DNA from: JACADW01 sp963747985
Lineage (GTDB): Bacteria; Acidobacteriota; UBA6911
Length of the DNA stretch: 64,000 nucleotides
Reading direction: 5' to 3'
Assembly (NCBI GenBank): GCA_963747985.1
Contig: CAVVHG010000001.1
Span: 620,001 to 684,000 of the forward strand
Made by a program: the position numbers and the translations under genes
Shown: positions 56,375 through 64,000 of the stretch, piece after piece
Position numbering within the stretch: position 1 is the stretch's first letter
Layout: every line of letters starts with the position of its first letter
Notes under the pieces: generated by a model
What the model was told of the DNA's origin: nothing
What the model saw: only the letters and a program-made list of their open reading frames with translations
Database searches by the model: none

Positions 56375-56379
56375 GATAA

Positions 56380-56416
56380 CATCATAGCATCAAATGAATG
56401 ATCATCAAAGCATCAA
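56380..56416. promoter_or_regulatory. Direct-repeat operator of vapBC
   Basis: CATCATAGCATCAA at 56380 and CATCAAAGCATCAA at 56403, 23 bp apart with one mismatch, directly upstream of vapB on the minus strand. Confidence 0.55.
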
Positions 56417-56453
56417 CGCTTTAGTTTTGAGGCTGAGTAGCCCGTCCCCAGAA

Positions 56454-56512
56454 TGACTCGACCGAATCGACACACAATCTAGATCGATTCATCATGGAAT
56501 CGTGCTAGATAT
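56454..56512 (+). promoter_or_regulatory. Cassette C kinase promoter
   Basis: AATC, AATC, ATTC and AATC begin at 56465, 56476, 56487 and 56498, each 11 bp apart. The first is preceded by GACTCGAC, a combination that recurs before the cassette C propeller gene. A -10-like TAGATAT follows at 56506. Confidence 0.55.
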
Positions 56513-56520
56513 TGCTCACT

Positions 56521-58449
56521 ATGCCGCAGTTGCGCCGTTGGTTGCGTCCTCCGCGCGACCTCATGATGCTTTTCCTGCTGGTAATGCTGGCGCCGGCGGC
56601 CGCCCTGCTGGCCCTCGGCCTGCGCCTCCTGGAACAGGACCGCTCGATCGAGAGGCAACGGGTCACAGAACTGCGGGAGAGCGCCGCTGATCGTGCTGTC
56701 AGGGCCCTGGAGCAGGGAATCTCGAGCACGGAAAAAGACCTCACCAGTCAGCCTCCCGCGGATAAATCGGGTGACGCACTGCGCTTGGTGTTCCATTCCG
56801 GCGAAATCGAAGCCAATCCTCCCGGCCGGCTCCTCTACTACCCGGTACTGCCCCAATCCAGGAAATCGCGTGACGGGCCATTCCGGCAGGCGGAGGAACT
56901 CGAATTCCGTCAGCAGGACTATCAGAAGGCGATTGAACTTTGCCTGAAGCTCTCATCATCTCCGGATCCTGCCGTGCGGGCCGGCGCGCTGCTGCGCCTG
57001 GCAAGGAATCTGCGCAAGGCAGGCCGGCAAGAGGCAGCCCTCGATGCTTACTCACGGCTCGGCCGGATACAGTCCGTTACGCTGGAAGGCATCCCCGCGG
57101 ACCTGCTGGCCATGCGAGCCCGGTGCGCCGCGCTGGGTGAGTTGGGCCGTACGGCCGAACTGCGTGACGAGGCGACGGCTCTTCAGGCGAAACTCCAAAG
57201 TGCATGCTGGCAACTGGACCGCGCGTCGTATCTCTACTTTTCCGGACTTGCTAGTACCTTGTCGGGAACCGTCAGGCAACGGGAGCCAGTGCAGGAGGCG
57301 CTTGCCGTCGGCGTGGAATGGTTGTGGCAGAAGTGGACACGCGACCGTCAGGACGAAATCAGGCAGTCTGGCAGGCAATGCCTCTGCCGTGATGGAGTCG
57401 CGATCGTCGCCCTGTGGCAAAGCACCCCGAACCGGCTTGTGTCGCTGCTCGCCGGCCCCGCGTACCAGGGTCGGAACTGGTTCCCCGAATTAAGCGGTTC
57501 TGGCAAACATCGCGCATCCCTTTTCGACGCGAACAGGAACCTGGTTTTCGGCGATCCGATCGCGGAAGGGTCACCGCAGGCGCTGCGCCTGGCGTCGGAC
57601 ACCGGCCTGCCGTGGACGGTCCGGGTCACTGACGCTGACTCCCGCGTCGCGCTCAAAGAGTTTTCCTCCCGCCGCCGTCTGTTGCTGGCGGGACTCGGGC
57701 TGCTCTCGGTACTGGTCGTGGCAGGCAGCTATTTCATCTGGCGCGCCATGTCCCGGGAGCTGGCCGCGGCAAGGCTGCAGTCCGACTTCGTCTCTGCTGT
57801 CTCACACGAGTTCCGGACACCGCTCACTTCACTGCGCCAGTTCAACGCACTGCTCGCCGAGGACAGGGATCTACCGGATGAACAGCGCCGCGAGTTCCGC
57901 GCCGCCCAGACCCGGGCTACCGACCGGCTGCAGCGGCTGGTGGAGTCTCTCCTGGATTTCGGCCGCATGGAAGCCGGTGCGCGGCCCTATCGGTTCGAGA
58001 GAGCCGACGTAGGTGCACTGGTCGAGGGTGTCGTTGAAGACTTTCGGAAGGAGGCCGAAAGCGGCGGATTCACCATCCAATGCGATGCGGCGCCAGCAGT
58101 AGTGCACGCAGACACTGAGGCCCTCTCCCGCGCGCTCTGGAACCTGCTGGACAACGCCATGAAGTACTCCGGAGAGAATCGAGCCATCGAAGTAACACTG
58201 GAGCGAAGAGACGGATCGATTGCGATCAGGGTGCGGGATCATGGCCCGGGCATCCCGCCTGAAGAGCAGAAGAAGATCTTCCACAAGTTTTTCCGCGGCG
58301 CTTACGCTGCAGAGCATCACGTCCGAGGCACCGGAATCGGCCTTGCGATGGTCCGGCACATTGTCGATGCCCATGGCGGAAGAATCGAACTCGCCAGCAC
58401 ACCTGGGGAGGGCAGTACCTTCACAATCCTGATACCTGTTGGAGAATAG
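56521..58449 (+). CDS. Cassette C sensor histidine kinase with TPR-like sensor
   Basis: 642 residues, intact. First helix about 14-36, a periplasmic domain of about 350 residues with a TPR-like region (FRQQDYQKAIELCLKLSSSP, RAGALLRLARNLRKAGRQEA), second helix near residue 386, HisKA with His429 (VSAVSHEFRTPLTSLRQ), HATPase (NLLDNAMKYS, DHGPGIPPEEQ, GTGIGLAMVRHIV). It is the best template for the broken cassette A kinase. Start ATG 56521; a TTG three codons upstream is also in frame. Three bases separate it from the regulator gene. Confidence 0.93.
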   Translation: MPQLRRWLRPPRDLMMLFLLVMLAPAAALLALGLRLLEQDRSIERQRVTELRESAADRAVRALEQGISSTEKDLTSQPPADKSGDALRLVFHSGEIEANPPGRLLYYPVLPQSRKSRDGPFRQAEELEFRQQDYQKAIELCLKLSSSPDPAVRAGALLRLARNLRKAGRQEAALDAYSRLGRIQSVTLEGIPADLLAMRARCAALGELGRTAELRDEATALQAKLQSACWQLDRASYLYFSGLASTLSGTVRQREPVQEALAVGVEWLWQKWTRDRQDEIRQSGRQCLCRDGVAIVALWQSTPNRLVSLLAGPAYQGRNWFPELSGSGKHRASLFDANRNLVFGDPIAEGSPQALRLASDTGLPWTVRVTDADSRVALKEFSSRRRLLLAGLGLLSVLVVAGSYFIWRAMSRELAAARLQSDFVSAVSHEFRTPLTSLRQFNALLAEDRDLPDEQRREFRAAQTRATDRLQRLVESLLDFGRMEAGARPYRFERADVGALVEGVVEDFRKEAESGGFTIQCDAAPAVVHADTEALSRALWNLLDNAMKYSGENRAIEVTLERRDGSIAIRVRDHGPGIPPEEQKKIFHKFFRGAYAAEHHVRGTGIGLAMVRHIVDAHGGRIELASTPGEGSTFTILIPVGE

Positions 58450-58452
58450 AAC

Positions 58453-59127
58453 ATGCCGCGCATCCTGATTGTGGAAGATGAGCCCGACATCGCCCTGGGG
58501 CTGAAGTCGGACCTCACGAATCAGGGGTATGAGGTTGAGGTCGTCACGGACGGCGCTGCGGCGATCCGCCGAGGGACCGTTGAGGCGTGGGACCTCATCC
58601 TGCTCGACATCATGCTTCCGAAGGTCGACGGCTTCGACGTCTGCCGTGAATTGCGGCGCGCGCGGGTCAAGGCTCCTATCATCATGCTGACCGCGAAGAC
58701 TCACGAAGCCGAGAAGGTGCTGGGACTGGAGCTGGGTGCCGACGACTACGTGACCAAGCCGTTCAGTCCGCACGAGCTGCGCGCGCGGATCAAGGCAGTG
58801 CTGCGGCGTTTCAGCGAGGATTCGCTGGGGATATACCGTTTCGGCGAGTGCGAGGTGGATTTCGACCGCGCCGAGTTGCGCCGCAAAGGCGAGCCGGTTG
58901 ATATCACCGCCCTGGAGTTCCGTTTGCTCTCAGCTTTCATCCGCCGCCGCGGAAAGGTGCTGACGCGCGCGCAGTTGATCGATGCAGCCTGGGAGCCGGG
59001 AACGTTTATCAGCGACCGGGTGGTGGATACGCACATCCTTCATTTGCGTAAGAAGATCGAGCCTGCGCCGGCAGAACCCAGATACCTGCTTGGCGTGCGG
59101 GGAATCGGATACCGGTTTGACGGCTGA
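58453..59127 (+). CDS. Cassette C OmpR-family response regulator
   Basis: 224 residues, intact. Receiver with Asp52 (LILLDIMLPKVDGFDVCREL), LTAKTHEAEKVLGLELGADDYVTKPF, winged-helix domain with ALEFRLLSAFIRRRGKVL and WEPGTFISDRVVDTHILHLRKK, ending GIGYRFDG. Very similar to the cassette A regulator. ATG 58453. Confidence 0.95.
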   Translation: MPRILIVEDEPDIALGLKSDLTNQGYEVEVVTDGAAAIRRGTVEAWDLILLDIMLPKVDGFDVCRELRRARVKAPIIMLTAKTHEAEKVLGLELGADDYVTKPFSPHELRARIKAVLRRFSEDSLGIYRFGECEVDFDRAELRRKGEPVDITALEFRLLSAFIRRRGKVLTRAQLIDAAWEPGTFISDRVVDTHILHLRKKIEPAPAEPRYLLGVRGIGYRFDG

Positions 59128-59128
59128 A

Positions 59129-59161
59129 GACTCGACGTAATCTCTACATGCCCTGGATAAT
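59129..59161 (+). promoter_or_regulatory. Cassette C propeller-gene promoter
   Basis: GACTCGACGTAATC starts at 59129, one base after the regulator stop, and matches GACTCGACCGAATC before the cassette C kinase. GATAAT at 59156-59161 is a good -10 candidate. Confidence 0.5.
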
Positions 59162-59207
59162 CGCGCGATCGTCGCCAGTTAGAGTGGCCCTCATAAGGAG
59201 GTCTACC

Positions 59208-61337
59208 ATGCGATTCCTGGCAGCGATAATCATGACGGCGGCTTTGCTGTTCGCATCTACATCCGTGCAGAAGGACGATCGGGCGGAAGTAGCCCTGCGC
59301 GCGGCGATTGACAAGGAGACGGTCGATGGCGACCTGAAAGGCGCCATCGACGAGTATGTAAAGCTTGCCCAAAGCTCGAACCGCGAGGTGGCAGCGAAGG
59401 CTCTGCTGCGCCTGGGTCAGTGCTACGAGAAGCTCGGGAACTCAGAGGCACGCAAGGCCTACGAACGGTTGGTCAGGGATTTCTCAGACCAGGGGGACGT
59501 GGCAAGAGAAGCTCAGGCACGGCTTGCAGCCCTCAGGGCTCCCGCAGAGGCGCCGAAGTTCACGAAAATCCGGGTACCCACGAAGCTTCCCTTGGAGGGG
59601 GGCCCAGCGCTTTCGCCGGACGGCCAGCAACTGGCTTACGTAACCGATGGCGCCCTCTGGTTGTTGCCGGTTCACGGCGCCTCGGACCCGGAGATCGCGG
59701 GACCGCCCCGCCGAATCACCGAGCCGATCCCAGCCTGGTTGCAGACGAATGATATCGCCTGGTCCCGCGATGGGAAATGGCTTGTCCTCTTTGTTTTGGA
59801 ACGCCCGTCTCAGGGGCCTGGGATTGAGACAATCTACCTTGTCCCATCCGCGGGCGGCGAGCCCCGGAAAGCTCCCGTGCCGAAGAAGTGGGACCGCTTC
59901 GGGGACTGGGGAATTGGCCTTTCGCCCGATGGGAAATGGCTGGCTTTTACGTCCCGAAAGGAAAACGAAGACTCATCGCAGAATTCAATCTATATCGCCC
60001 CAACCTCCGGTGGCGCGGCACAAATGGTGACGCCGCCGATCAGCAACCAGCCCGAGTTTTCGCCGGACGGCAAGAGAATCGCCTATCTCGGACTGCTGCG
60101 GAATCCAGACCGAGACCCGGACCTTCCCGTCGGGAGACAAGTGTGGGTGACCAATGTTGCCGGCGTAACGCCGGCGCTCATGTTCGAACTGCCGTCCCCC
60201 GGCAGGTTATCCAGGCCGGTGTGGTCACCCGACGGCAAGATGCTGGCCTTCCTAGTCGATACCTCGGTGGATCGGGGGATTAGTTTCGTCTCGGATTGGG
60301 GATCATTATTGATCGTTTCTATCGCGCCAGACGGCCGCCCCGCAGGTCCGCCGACAAAGATCGAGTTGCCACACAAGACGAACTACGGTCTGGTGGGTTG
60401 GAGCAACGACAACAAGATCGGCTTGGTGCTTCCTGCTCCCGAGGTTGCATCGATCTACACCGTACCTGCCTCGGGCGGAAAGGCTGTTCAGCTTACTCCG
60501 AAGGAGGCGATGATGCCGAGTTGGACTCCTGACGGAAAGCGAATCTACTTTGCTGGGAAACACCATGGCAGCATAGACAACATCGAATACGTGCCGGCTT
60601 CCGGCGGACAGATTGTAAGAATACCCGTTCGCGGTCCTCACCCGATCCAGCCGATTCCTCCATGGGGCGGCCTTTCGGTTTCGCCCGACGGAAGTAGAAT
60701 CCTCTTCAGTGGATACTTCTACAGTTCTCCAGTGAGGTTGCTCCCTCACATCTTCATCCTTCCCACGGACGGCGGGGAGGTAACAGAACGAACGACCGGT
60801 ATCGATGAGTTGTACTCCACCTGCTGGTCCCCTGACGGCAAGCAAATAGCCTTTGTCAGTCAAGAATCGCCTGGAACAGGGGATGGCTCAATTAACAACA
60901 TCTACACAATGCCCGGGGAAGGTGGGTTGCCGCGGAAGCTGACGTCTGAATCAGACAACGTCGACGAGGCCTACATTGCGTGGTCGCCCGACGGAAAATA
61001 CCTGGCATTCAAGAGCCGCGATGACAAGATCCGGCTTCTCCCCCTCACCGGCGGCCCTTCCCAAGTGCTGGTCGAAGGTGTGAGGTGCTATTGGTGGGCT
61101 TCAGGTCTGGCCTGGTCGCCGGACGGAACAGAACTGGCCTACACAAGAAACAGCCGCATCTGGAAGGTGAACTTGCAGAGCCGGAAAAGCGAAGAGTTGC
61201 AGACCGGGCTTGATGCGATTCACATGCAGATGGCATGGTCACCAGACGGCAAGACCATCGCCTTCGGCGCCAGCCAGGGCGGCGACCCGGAACTCTGGCT
61301 CATGTCCGACTTCCTGCCTCTCCTCCAGCGGAAGTAG
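59208..61337 (+). CDS. Cassette C secreted TPR plus PD40 beta-propeller protein
   Basis: 709 residues, the only fully intact copy. Signal peptide (FLAAIIMTAALLFAST), TPR-like repeats at about 25-105 (DGDLKGAIDEYVKLAQSS, KALLRLGQCYEKLGNSEARK), then a propeller with at least nine blade signatures such as SPDGQQLAYV, SRDGKWLVLFVL, SPDGKRIAYLGL, SPDGKMLAFLVD, TPDGKRIYFAG, SPDGSRILFSG, SPDGKQIAFVSQ, SPDGKYLAFKS and SPDGTELAYTR. ATG 59208 follows AAGGAGG. Expected in the periplasm. Proteins with TolB-like propellers bind partner proteins or ligands; no catalytic site recognised. Confidence 0.93.
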   Translation: MRFLAAIIMTAALLFASTSVQKDDRAEVALRAAIDKETVDGDLKGAIDEYVKLAQSSNREVAAKALLRLGQCYEKLGNSEARKAYERLVRDFSDQGDVAREAQARLAALRAPAEAPKFTKIRVPTKLPLEGGPALSPDGQQLAYVTDGALWLLPVHGASDPEIAGPPRRITEPIPAWLQTNDIAWSRDGKWLVLFVLERPSQGPGIETIYLVPSAGGEPRKAPVPKKWDRFGDWGIGLSPDGKWLAFTSRKENEDSSQNSIYIAPTSGGAAQMVTPPISNQPEFSPDGKRIAYLGLLRNPDRDPDLPVGRQVWVTNVAGVTPALMFELPSPGRLSRPVWSPDGKMLAFLVDTSVDRGISFVSDWGSLLIVSIAPDGRPAGPPTKIELPHKTNYGLVGWSNDNKIGLVLPAPEVASIYTVPASGGKAVQLTPKEAMMPSWTPDGKRIYFAGKHHGSIDNIEYVPASGGQIVRIPVRGPHPIQPIPPWGGLSVSPDGSRILFSGYFYSSPVRLLPHIFILPTDGGEVTERTTGIDELYSTCWSPDGKQIAFVSQESPGTGDGSINNIYTMPGEGGLPRKLTSESDNVDEAYIAWSPDGKYLAFKSRDDKIRLLPLTGGPSQVLVEGVRCYWWASGLAWSPDGTELAYTRNSRIWKVNLQSRKSEELQTGLDAIHMQMAWSPDGKTIAFGASQGGDPELWLMSDFLPLLQRK

Positions 61338-61342
61338 GAACG

Positions 61343-61430
61343 GTGCCGGGTCTTCGGAATTCGGTTTTTCGGATCCGTCGGGGGCTGCTCTGCAGTATTC
61401 GAACAAAACCGAATTCCGAAGACCTGGCAC
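61343..61430. repeat. GGTCTTCGGAATTC inverted-repeat element, full-size copy
   Basis: 26-bp arms with one mismatch (left GTGCCGGGTCTTCGGA, right ending TCCGAAGACCTGGCAC) around a 36-bp centre that differs from the copy at 50700. It starts 6 bases after the stop of the cassette C propeller gene. Confidence 0.9.
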
Positions 61431-61478
61431 TTTATTCCGTCGACCTATCCTGCGCCGAAGGAATGATATATTAAAAAG

Positions 61479-61724
61479 ATGCGGACGCTATCAGCCGATA
61501 CCAGTCCCGGCGCAGAGAAGATCCAAATCGAGATCATTCGCCGCATGCCACCATGGAAGAAACTCGCTGTGGTCGACGACTTGAATGAAACCGTCAAAGC
61601 GTTTGCCGTCAGCGGTCTCAAACAACGCTATCCAGACGCATCTCCAGAACAGATACGCCGCAAGCTTGCGGAGCTCATCCTGGGAGAAGAACTTGCCAAC
61701 AAGGTGTACGGTGATGCACGGTGA
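61479..61724 (+). CDS. Small conserved protein paired with a nucleotidyltransferase
   Basis: 81 residues, helical: KIQIEIIRRMPPWKKLAVVDDLNETVKAFAVSGL, then QRYPDASPEQIRRKLAELILGEELANKVYG. I know this type of small protein from many genomes, where it precedes a nucleotidyltransferase gene. Start ATG 61479 follows a TATATTAAAA stretch with little room for a ribosome site. It overlaps the next gene by 11 bases. It could be an antitoxin or a partner subunit; this is inference. Confidence 0.7.
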   Translation: MRTLSADTSPGAEKIQIEIIRRMPPWKKLAVVDDLNETVKAFAVSGLKQRYPDASPEQIRRKLAELILGEELANKVYGDAR

Positions 61725-62286
61725 TTCCATCCGCGTGACTTTGCTCGTTGCGCAGACGCTGGAGAAAATCGGCATCCCGTATGCTGTCGGCGGCTCCCTG
61801 GCCAGTTCAATGCATGGTGTGATGCGCTCCACACTGGATGTGGACATAATCGCGGATCTGCAGCCGGAACACGTTCGGCCTTTGCTGGAGGCCTTTTCAC
61901 GAGAGTTCTATGCCGACGAAGAAGCGATACGGCATGCCATCCGACACCGCGGCAGTTTCAATCTCATCCACTTTGAAACGTCCTTCAAAGTCGACATCTT
62001 TGTCGCCAAGCTGAGAGCTTTTGACCAAACGCAATTGGCGCGGCGTACAAGATCCGTCGTCACGACCACTCCTGAGCGCGAACTCTATGTAACTAGCCCG
62101 GAAGATGTCATCCTGTCGAAACTGGAATGGTTTCGCATGGGTGGGGAAGTATCGGATCGCCAATGGCGAGATGTTCTGGGAGTGATGAAGACAAGATCAG
62201 ATGCGCTCGACATTGCCTACTTGCGCCATTGGGCAAGTGAACTCAAGGTGAGCGATTTGCTCGAGCGTGCCCTCGAGGAAGTATGA
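61714..62286 (+). CDS. Nucleotidyltransferase-fold protein
   Basis: 190 residues. Pol-beta-type signature GGSLASSMHG followed by a DVD pair (STLDVDIIADL), with a third acidic residue in FKVDIFVAK. Such proteins are found as toxins of the MNT/AbiEii kind and as accessory NTases. Start ATG 61714 inside the preceding gene implies coupling. The substrate is unknown. Confidence 0.75.
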   Translation: MHGDSIRVTLLVAQTLEKIGIPYAVGGSLASSMHGVMRSTLDVDIIADLQPEHVRPLLEAFSREFYADEEAIRHAIRHRGSFNLIHFETSFKVDIFVAKLRAFDQTQLARRTRSVVTTTPERELYVTSPEDVILSKLEWFRMGGEVSDRQWRDVLGVMKTRSDALDIAYLRHWASELKVSDLLERALEEV

Positions 62287-62463
62287 CTCGCCACAGCGAA
62301 TATGGTGGCGGGGCGACAAACACCAGGTATCCCTGATTCCTACTCCTGCACTGCATGCCCGAACATCTCCGTGCTTTTGAGGTGGGTCCGCGCCGCCGGC
62401 GCGGACACGGCGCGCTTCGCCAAAGCGTAAGCACTTCCTCCCCCCAATCGTCCTCGAAATTGT

Positions 62464-62507
62464 TTGACAAGGGAACTGAGAGCGCCGTAGTGTGGTAGAT
62501 GATCTAC
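62464..62507 (+). promoter_or_regulatory. PadR promoter with palindrome
   Basis: -35 TTGACA (62464-62469) and -10 TAGTGT (62488-62493), 18 bp apart, with the palindrome GTAGATGATCTAC (62495-62507) over the likely start of transcription. Autorepression by the PadR protein is likely. The rest of the gap 62287-62515 shows nothing else. Confidence 0.65.
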
Positions 62508-62515
62508 TAAAGACT

Positions 62516-62878
62516 ATGGCACCCCGTACGAAAGACGCAGATCGGACCGAGTTGCTGCAGGGCCCCCTGGACATGCTGATCCTCAGAACACTGCTGCTGG
62601 GTCCGCTGCATGGCCAGGGGATTGCGAACACGATCGAACACACATCGCAAAACGTGCTGCAGATCGATCACGGCTCGCTGTATCCCGCGCTTCAGCGCCT
62701 CCAGATGCGCGGGTGGATCACGGCGAAGTGGGGCACATCCGAGACTAACCGCCGCGCCAAGTACTACCGTCTGACACCTGCCGGCAAGCGCCAGCTGCAC
62801 GCCGAGATTTCGAAGTGGGAGCGTCTGACTGCGGCAATCGTCCGGATTGTGCGGCCTGCCGAGGGCAAAACGAGCTAG
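62516..62878 (+). CDS. PadR-family transcription regulator
   Basis: 120 residues. Winged helix with the typical LLQGPLDMLILRTLLLGPLHGQGIA and INHGSLYPAL-like stretch (QIDHGSLYPALQRLQMRGWI), then KYYRLTPAGKRQL. Start ATG 62516, just after a palindrome in its promoter. It lies 27 bases before an ADOP permease gene, a pairing very common in Acidobacteriota, and probably controls it. Confidence 0.93.
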   Translation: MAPRTKDADRTELLQGPLDMLILRTLLLGPLHGQGIANTIEHTSQNVLQIDHGSLYPALQRLQMRGWITAKWGTSETNRRAKYYRLTPAGKRQLHAEISKWERLTAAIVRIVRPAEGKTS

Positions 62879-62905
62879 CGAACCTGCGCTCGAAGGAAGG
62901 TTCCT

Positions 62906-64000
62906 ATGCGCTGGTGGCATCAGTTCCTCTTCCGTCTCGAGCGCATAGTACACTCCCGTGAAGCGGATCAGGATCTCGAAGAAGAGATCCGCAGCCACAT
63001 CGAGCTCGAGACTCAAGACAACATCGACCGCGGGATGCCGCCCGAGCAAGCAAGGCGTGCTGCGCGCATCAAGTTCGGCAGCGCTGCCCTGGCAAAGGAA
63101 GACAGCCGCGCCGTGTGGGGATTTCTCTGCGCAGAGCAGTTGTGGCAGGATCTGCGTTACGGCGCGCGCATGTTGGCAAAGAGCCCGGGATTCACGACTA
63201 CAGCAGTCGTCTCACTGGCTCTCGGAATCGGGGCGACCACGGCCGTCTTCAGCATCTTTGACACAGTCTTCCTGCGTCCCCTGCCGTATCCCGAACCAGC
63301 TCGCCTGATGGCCATCCCTGAACGGCGTCTCGACATGCCGGAGCCTGACGGCTGGGACTCGCTTCCGCGCCAACCTTTCTGGACTGGAAGAAACAAAGCC
63401 AGAGTTTCGAAGAGATCGCTGAGTATGCAGACGCAAGTCATGTTTTCAGTGGGAGGGAGCGTGCCGAGCAGGTCCTTGTCCGGCATGTAAGCGAGGGATA
63501 TTTTCACATGCTGGGTGCGCGCGCCTGTCAGGGGAGGCTGCTCATTCCAGAAGACTATGCTCAAGGGCAGCCAGCACGCGCCATACTCTCCTATCCGGCC
63601 TGGCAACGGCTCTTCGGTTCGGATCCTTCGATCATCGGCAACACCATCAGAGTGGGTGGAGGACTCCTCCAAGTGATTGGGGTGATGAGTCCTGAGTATC
63701 GACCCGTCGGGGGAGACAAGGTCGACTTCTGGGTCCGCAACTTTGCGTCCAGGAGGGAAACCGCGCATGTGGTGGGTCATCGGACGTCTGAAGCCGGGAA
63801 CCAGCATCGAGAAGGCCCAAGCGGAAATGGATGTCGTCGAGGCTCGCCTGGCCCGGCAATACCCTGAGCAGAAAGGTTACGGGGCTCGCATCCACCACTT
63901 CAGGTATATCATGTATGGCTGGCGAAAGAACCAGTTCCTGAGCCTTCTTTGGCGCGGTGGTCCTGGTGTTGCTGATCGCGTGCATGAACGTGGCGAATCT
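62906..64000 (+). pseudogene. ADOP-type MacB-like ABC permease, N-terminal part, cut by window edge, three frameshifts
   Basis: Acidobacterial duplicated orphan permease. The N terminus has the PadR-linked helical region (ADQDLEEEIRSHIELETQDNI, PEQARRAARIKFG), then QDLRYGARMLAKSPGFTTTAV with the first helix (VSLALGIGATTAVFSIF) and the MacB periplasmic domain. Frames change near 63365, 63760 and 63935; the last frame reads VVLVLLIACMNVANL, the second helix of the family, up to the window end. Full-length relatives have about 800 residues and two permease halves. Probably exports or senses small molecules at the envelope; the substrate is unknown. Confidence 0.82.

Overview
The window is high-GC DNA that reads as an Acidobacteriota genome, probably a draft or metagenomic contig. 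The pointers are the PadR regulator beside an ADOP-type MacB-like permease, the secreted TPR plus PD40 propeller proteins, DUF1080, SYLF and DUF72 genes, and several families of dispersed intergenic hairpin repeats. The phylum is inferred from gene content; no rRNA, tRNA, transposase gene, CRISPR array or replication origin was recognised.

Layout. 1-6.4 kb is a metal (probably copper) resistance block on the minus strand: a Crp-type regulator, a Tat-exported multicopper oxidase, CusB with two YHS domains, and CusA running off the left edge. 6.6-9.3 kb holds a B12-binding-type radical SAM enzyme and an MttB-family methyltransferase. 9.4-14.9 kb is carbohydrate-related (DUF1080 hydrolase, SSS symporter with a small membrane protein, GalT, aldo/keto reductase). 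14.9-20.8 kb holds a spore-photolyase-like/ParB-like pair, a TPR protein, MutY with DUF72, a Myb/SANT-like mini-protein and DUF4342. 21-32.7 kb holds a purine permease, a patatin/beta-barrel protein (type Vd autotransporter-like), a 172-bp tandem repeat array, SYLF and EcsC proteins, a Tat-exported hydrolase, RRM and cold-shock proteins, GpsA and a radical SAM protein. 33-38 kb is an NtrB/NtrC-type two-component system followed by a predicted sigma-54 promoter and a DegP/HtrA protease. 38-46 kb holds a BON lipoprotein, an APC permease with a cytoplasmic Usp-like tail, a Phd/PIN toxin-antitoxin pair, a small secreted protein and an M28 peptidase.

The most striking part is 45.9-61.3 kb. The same three-gene cassette occurs three times in tandem: a membrane histidine kinase with a TPR-like extracytoplasmic sensor, an OmpR-type response regulator, and a secreted TPR plus PD40 beta-propeller protein. 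In each cassette the region before the kinase and the region before the propeller gene share a cassette-specific operator-like sequence. In cassettes A and B these are direct repeats spaced 11 bp. This suggests three insulated, autoregulated circuits, each controlling its own secreted propeller protein. A VapBC pair lies between cassettes B and C.

The window ends with a conserved small-protein/nucleotidyltransferase pair, a PadR regulator with a palindrome at its promoter, and the start of an ADOP permease. Many genes are broken by single-base frameshifts. These cluster at 0.7-9 kb, 46.8-50.3 kb and 63.3-64 kb, while neighbouring genes are intact. Residual sequencing or assembly error is the simplest explanation, but true decay cannot be excluded, especially for the multicopper oxidase.
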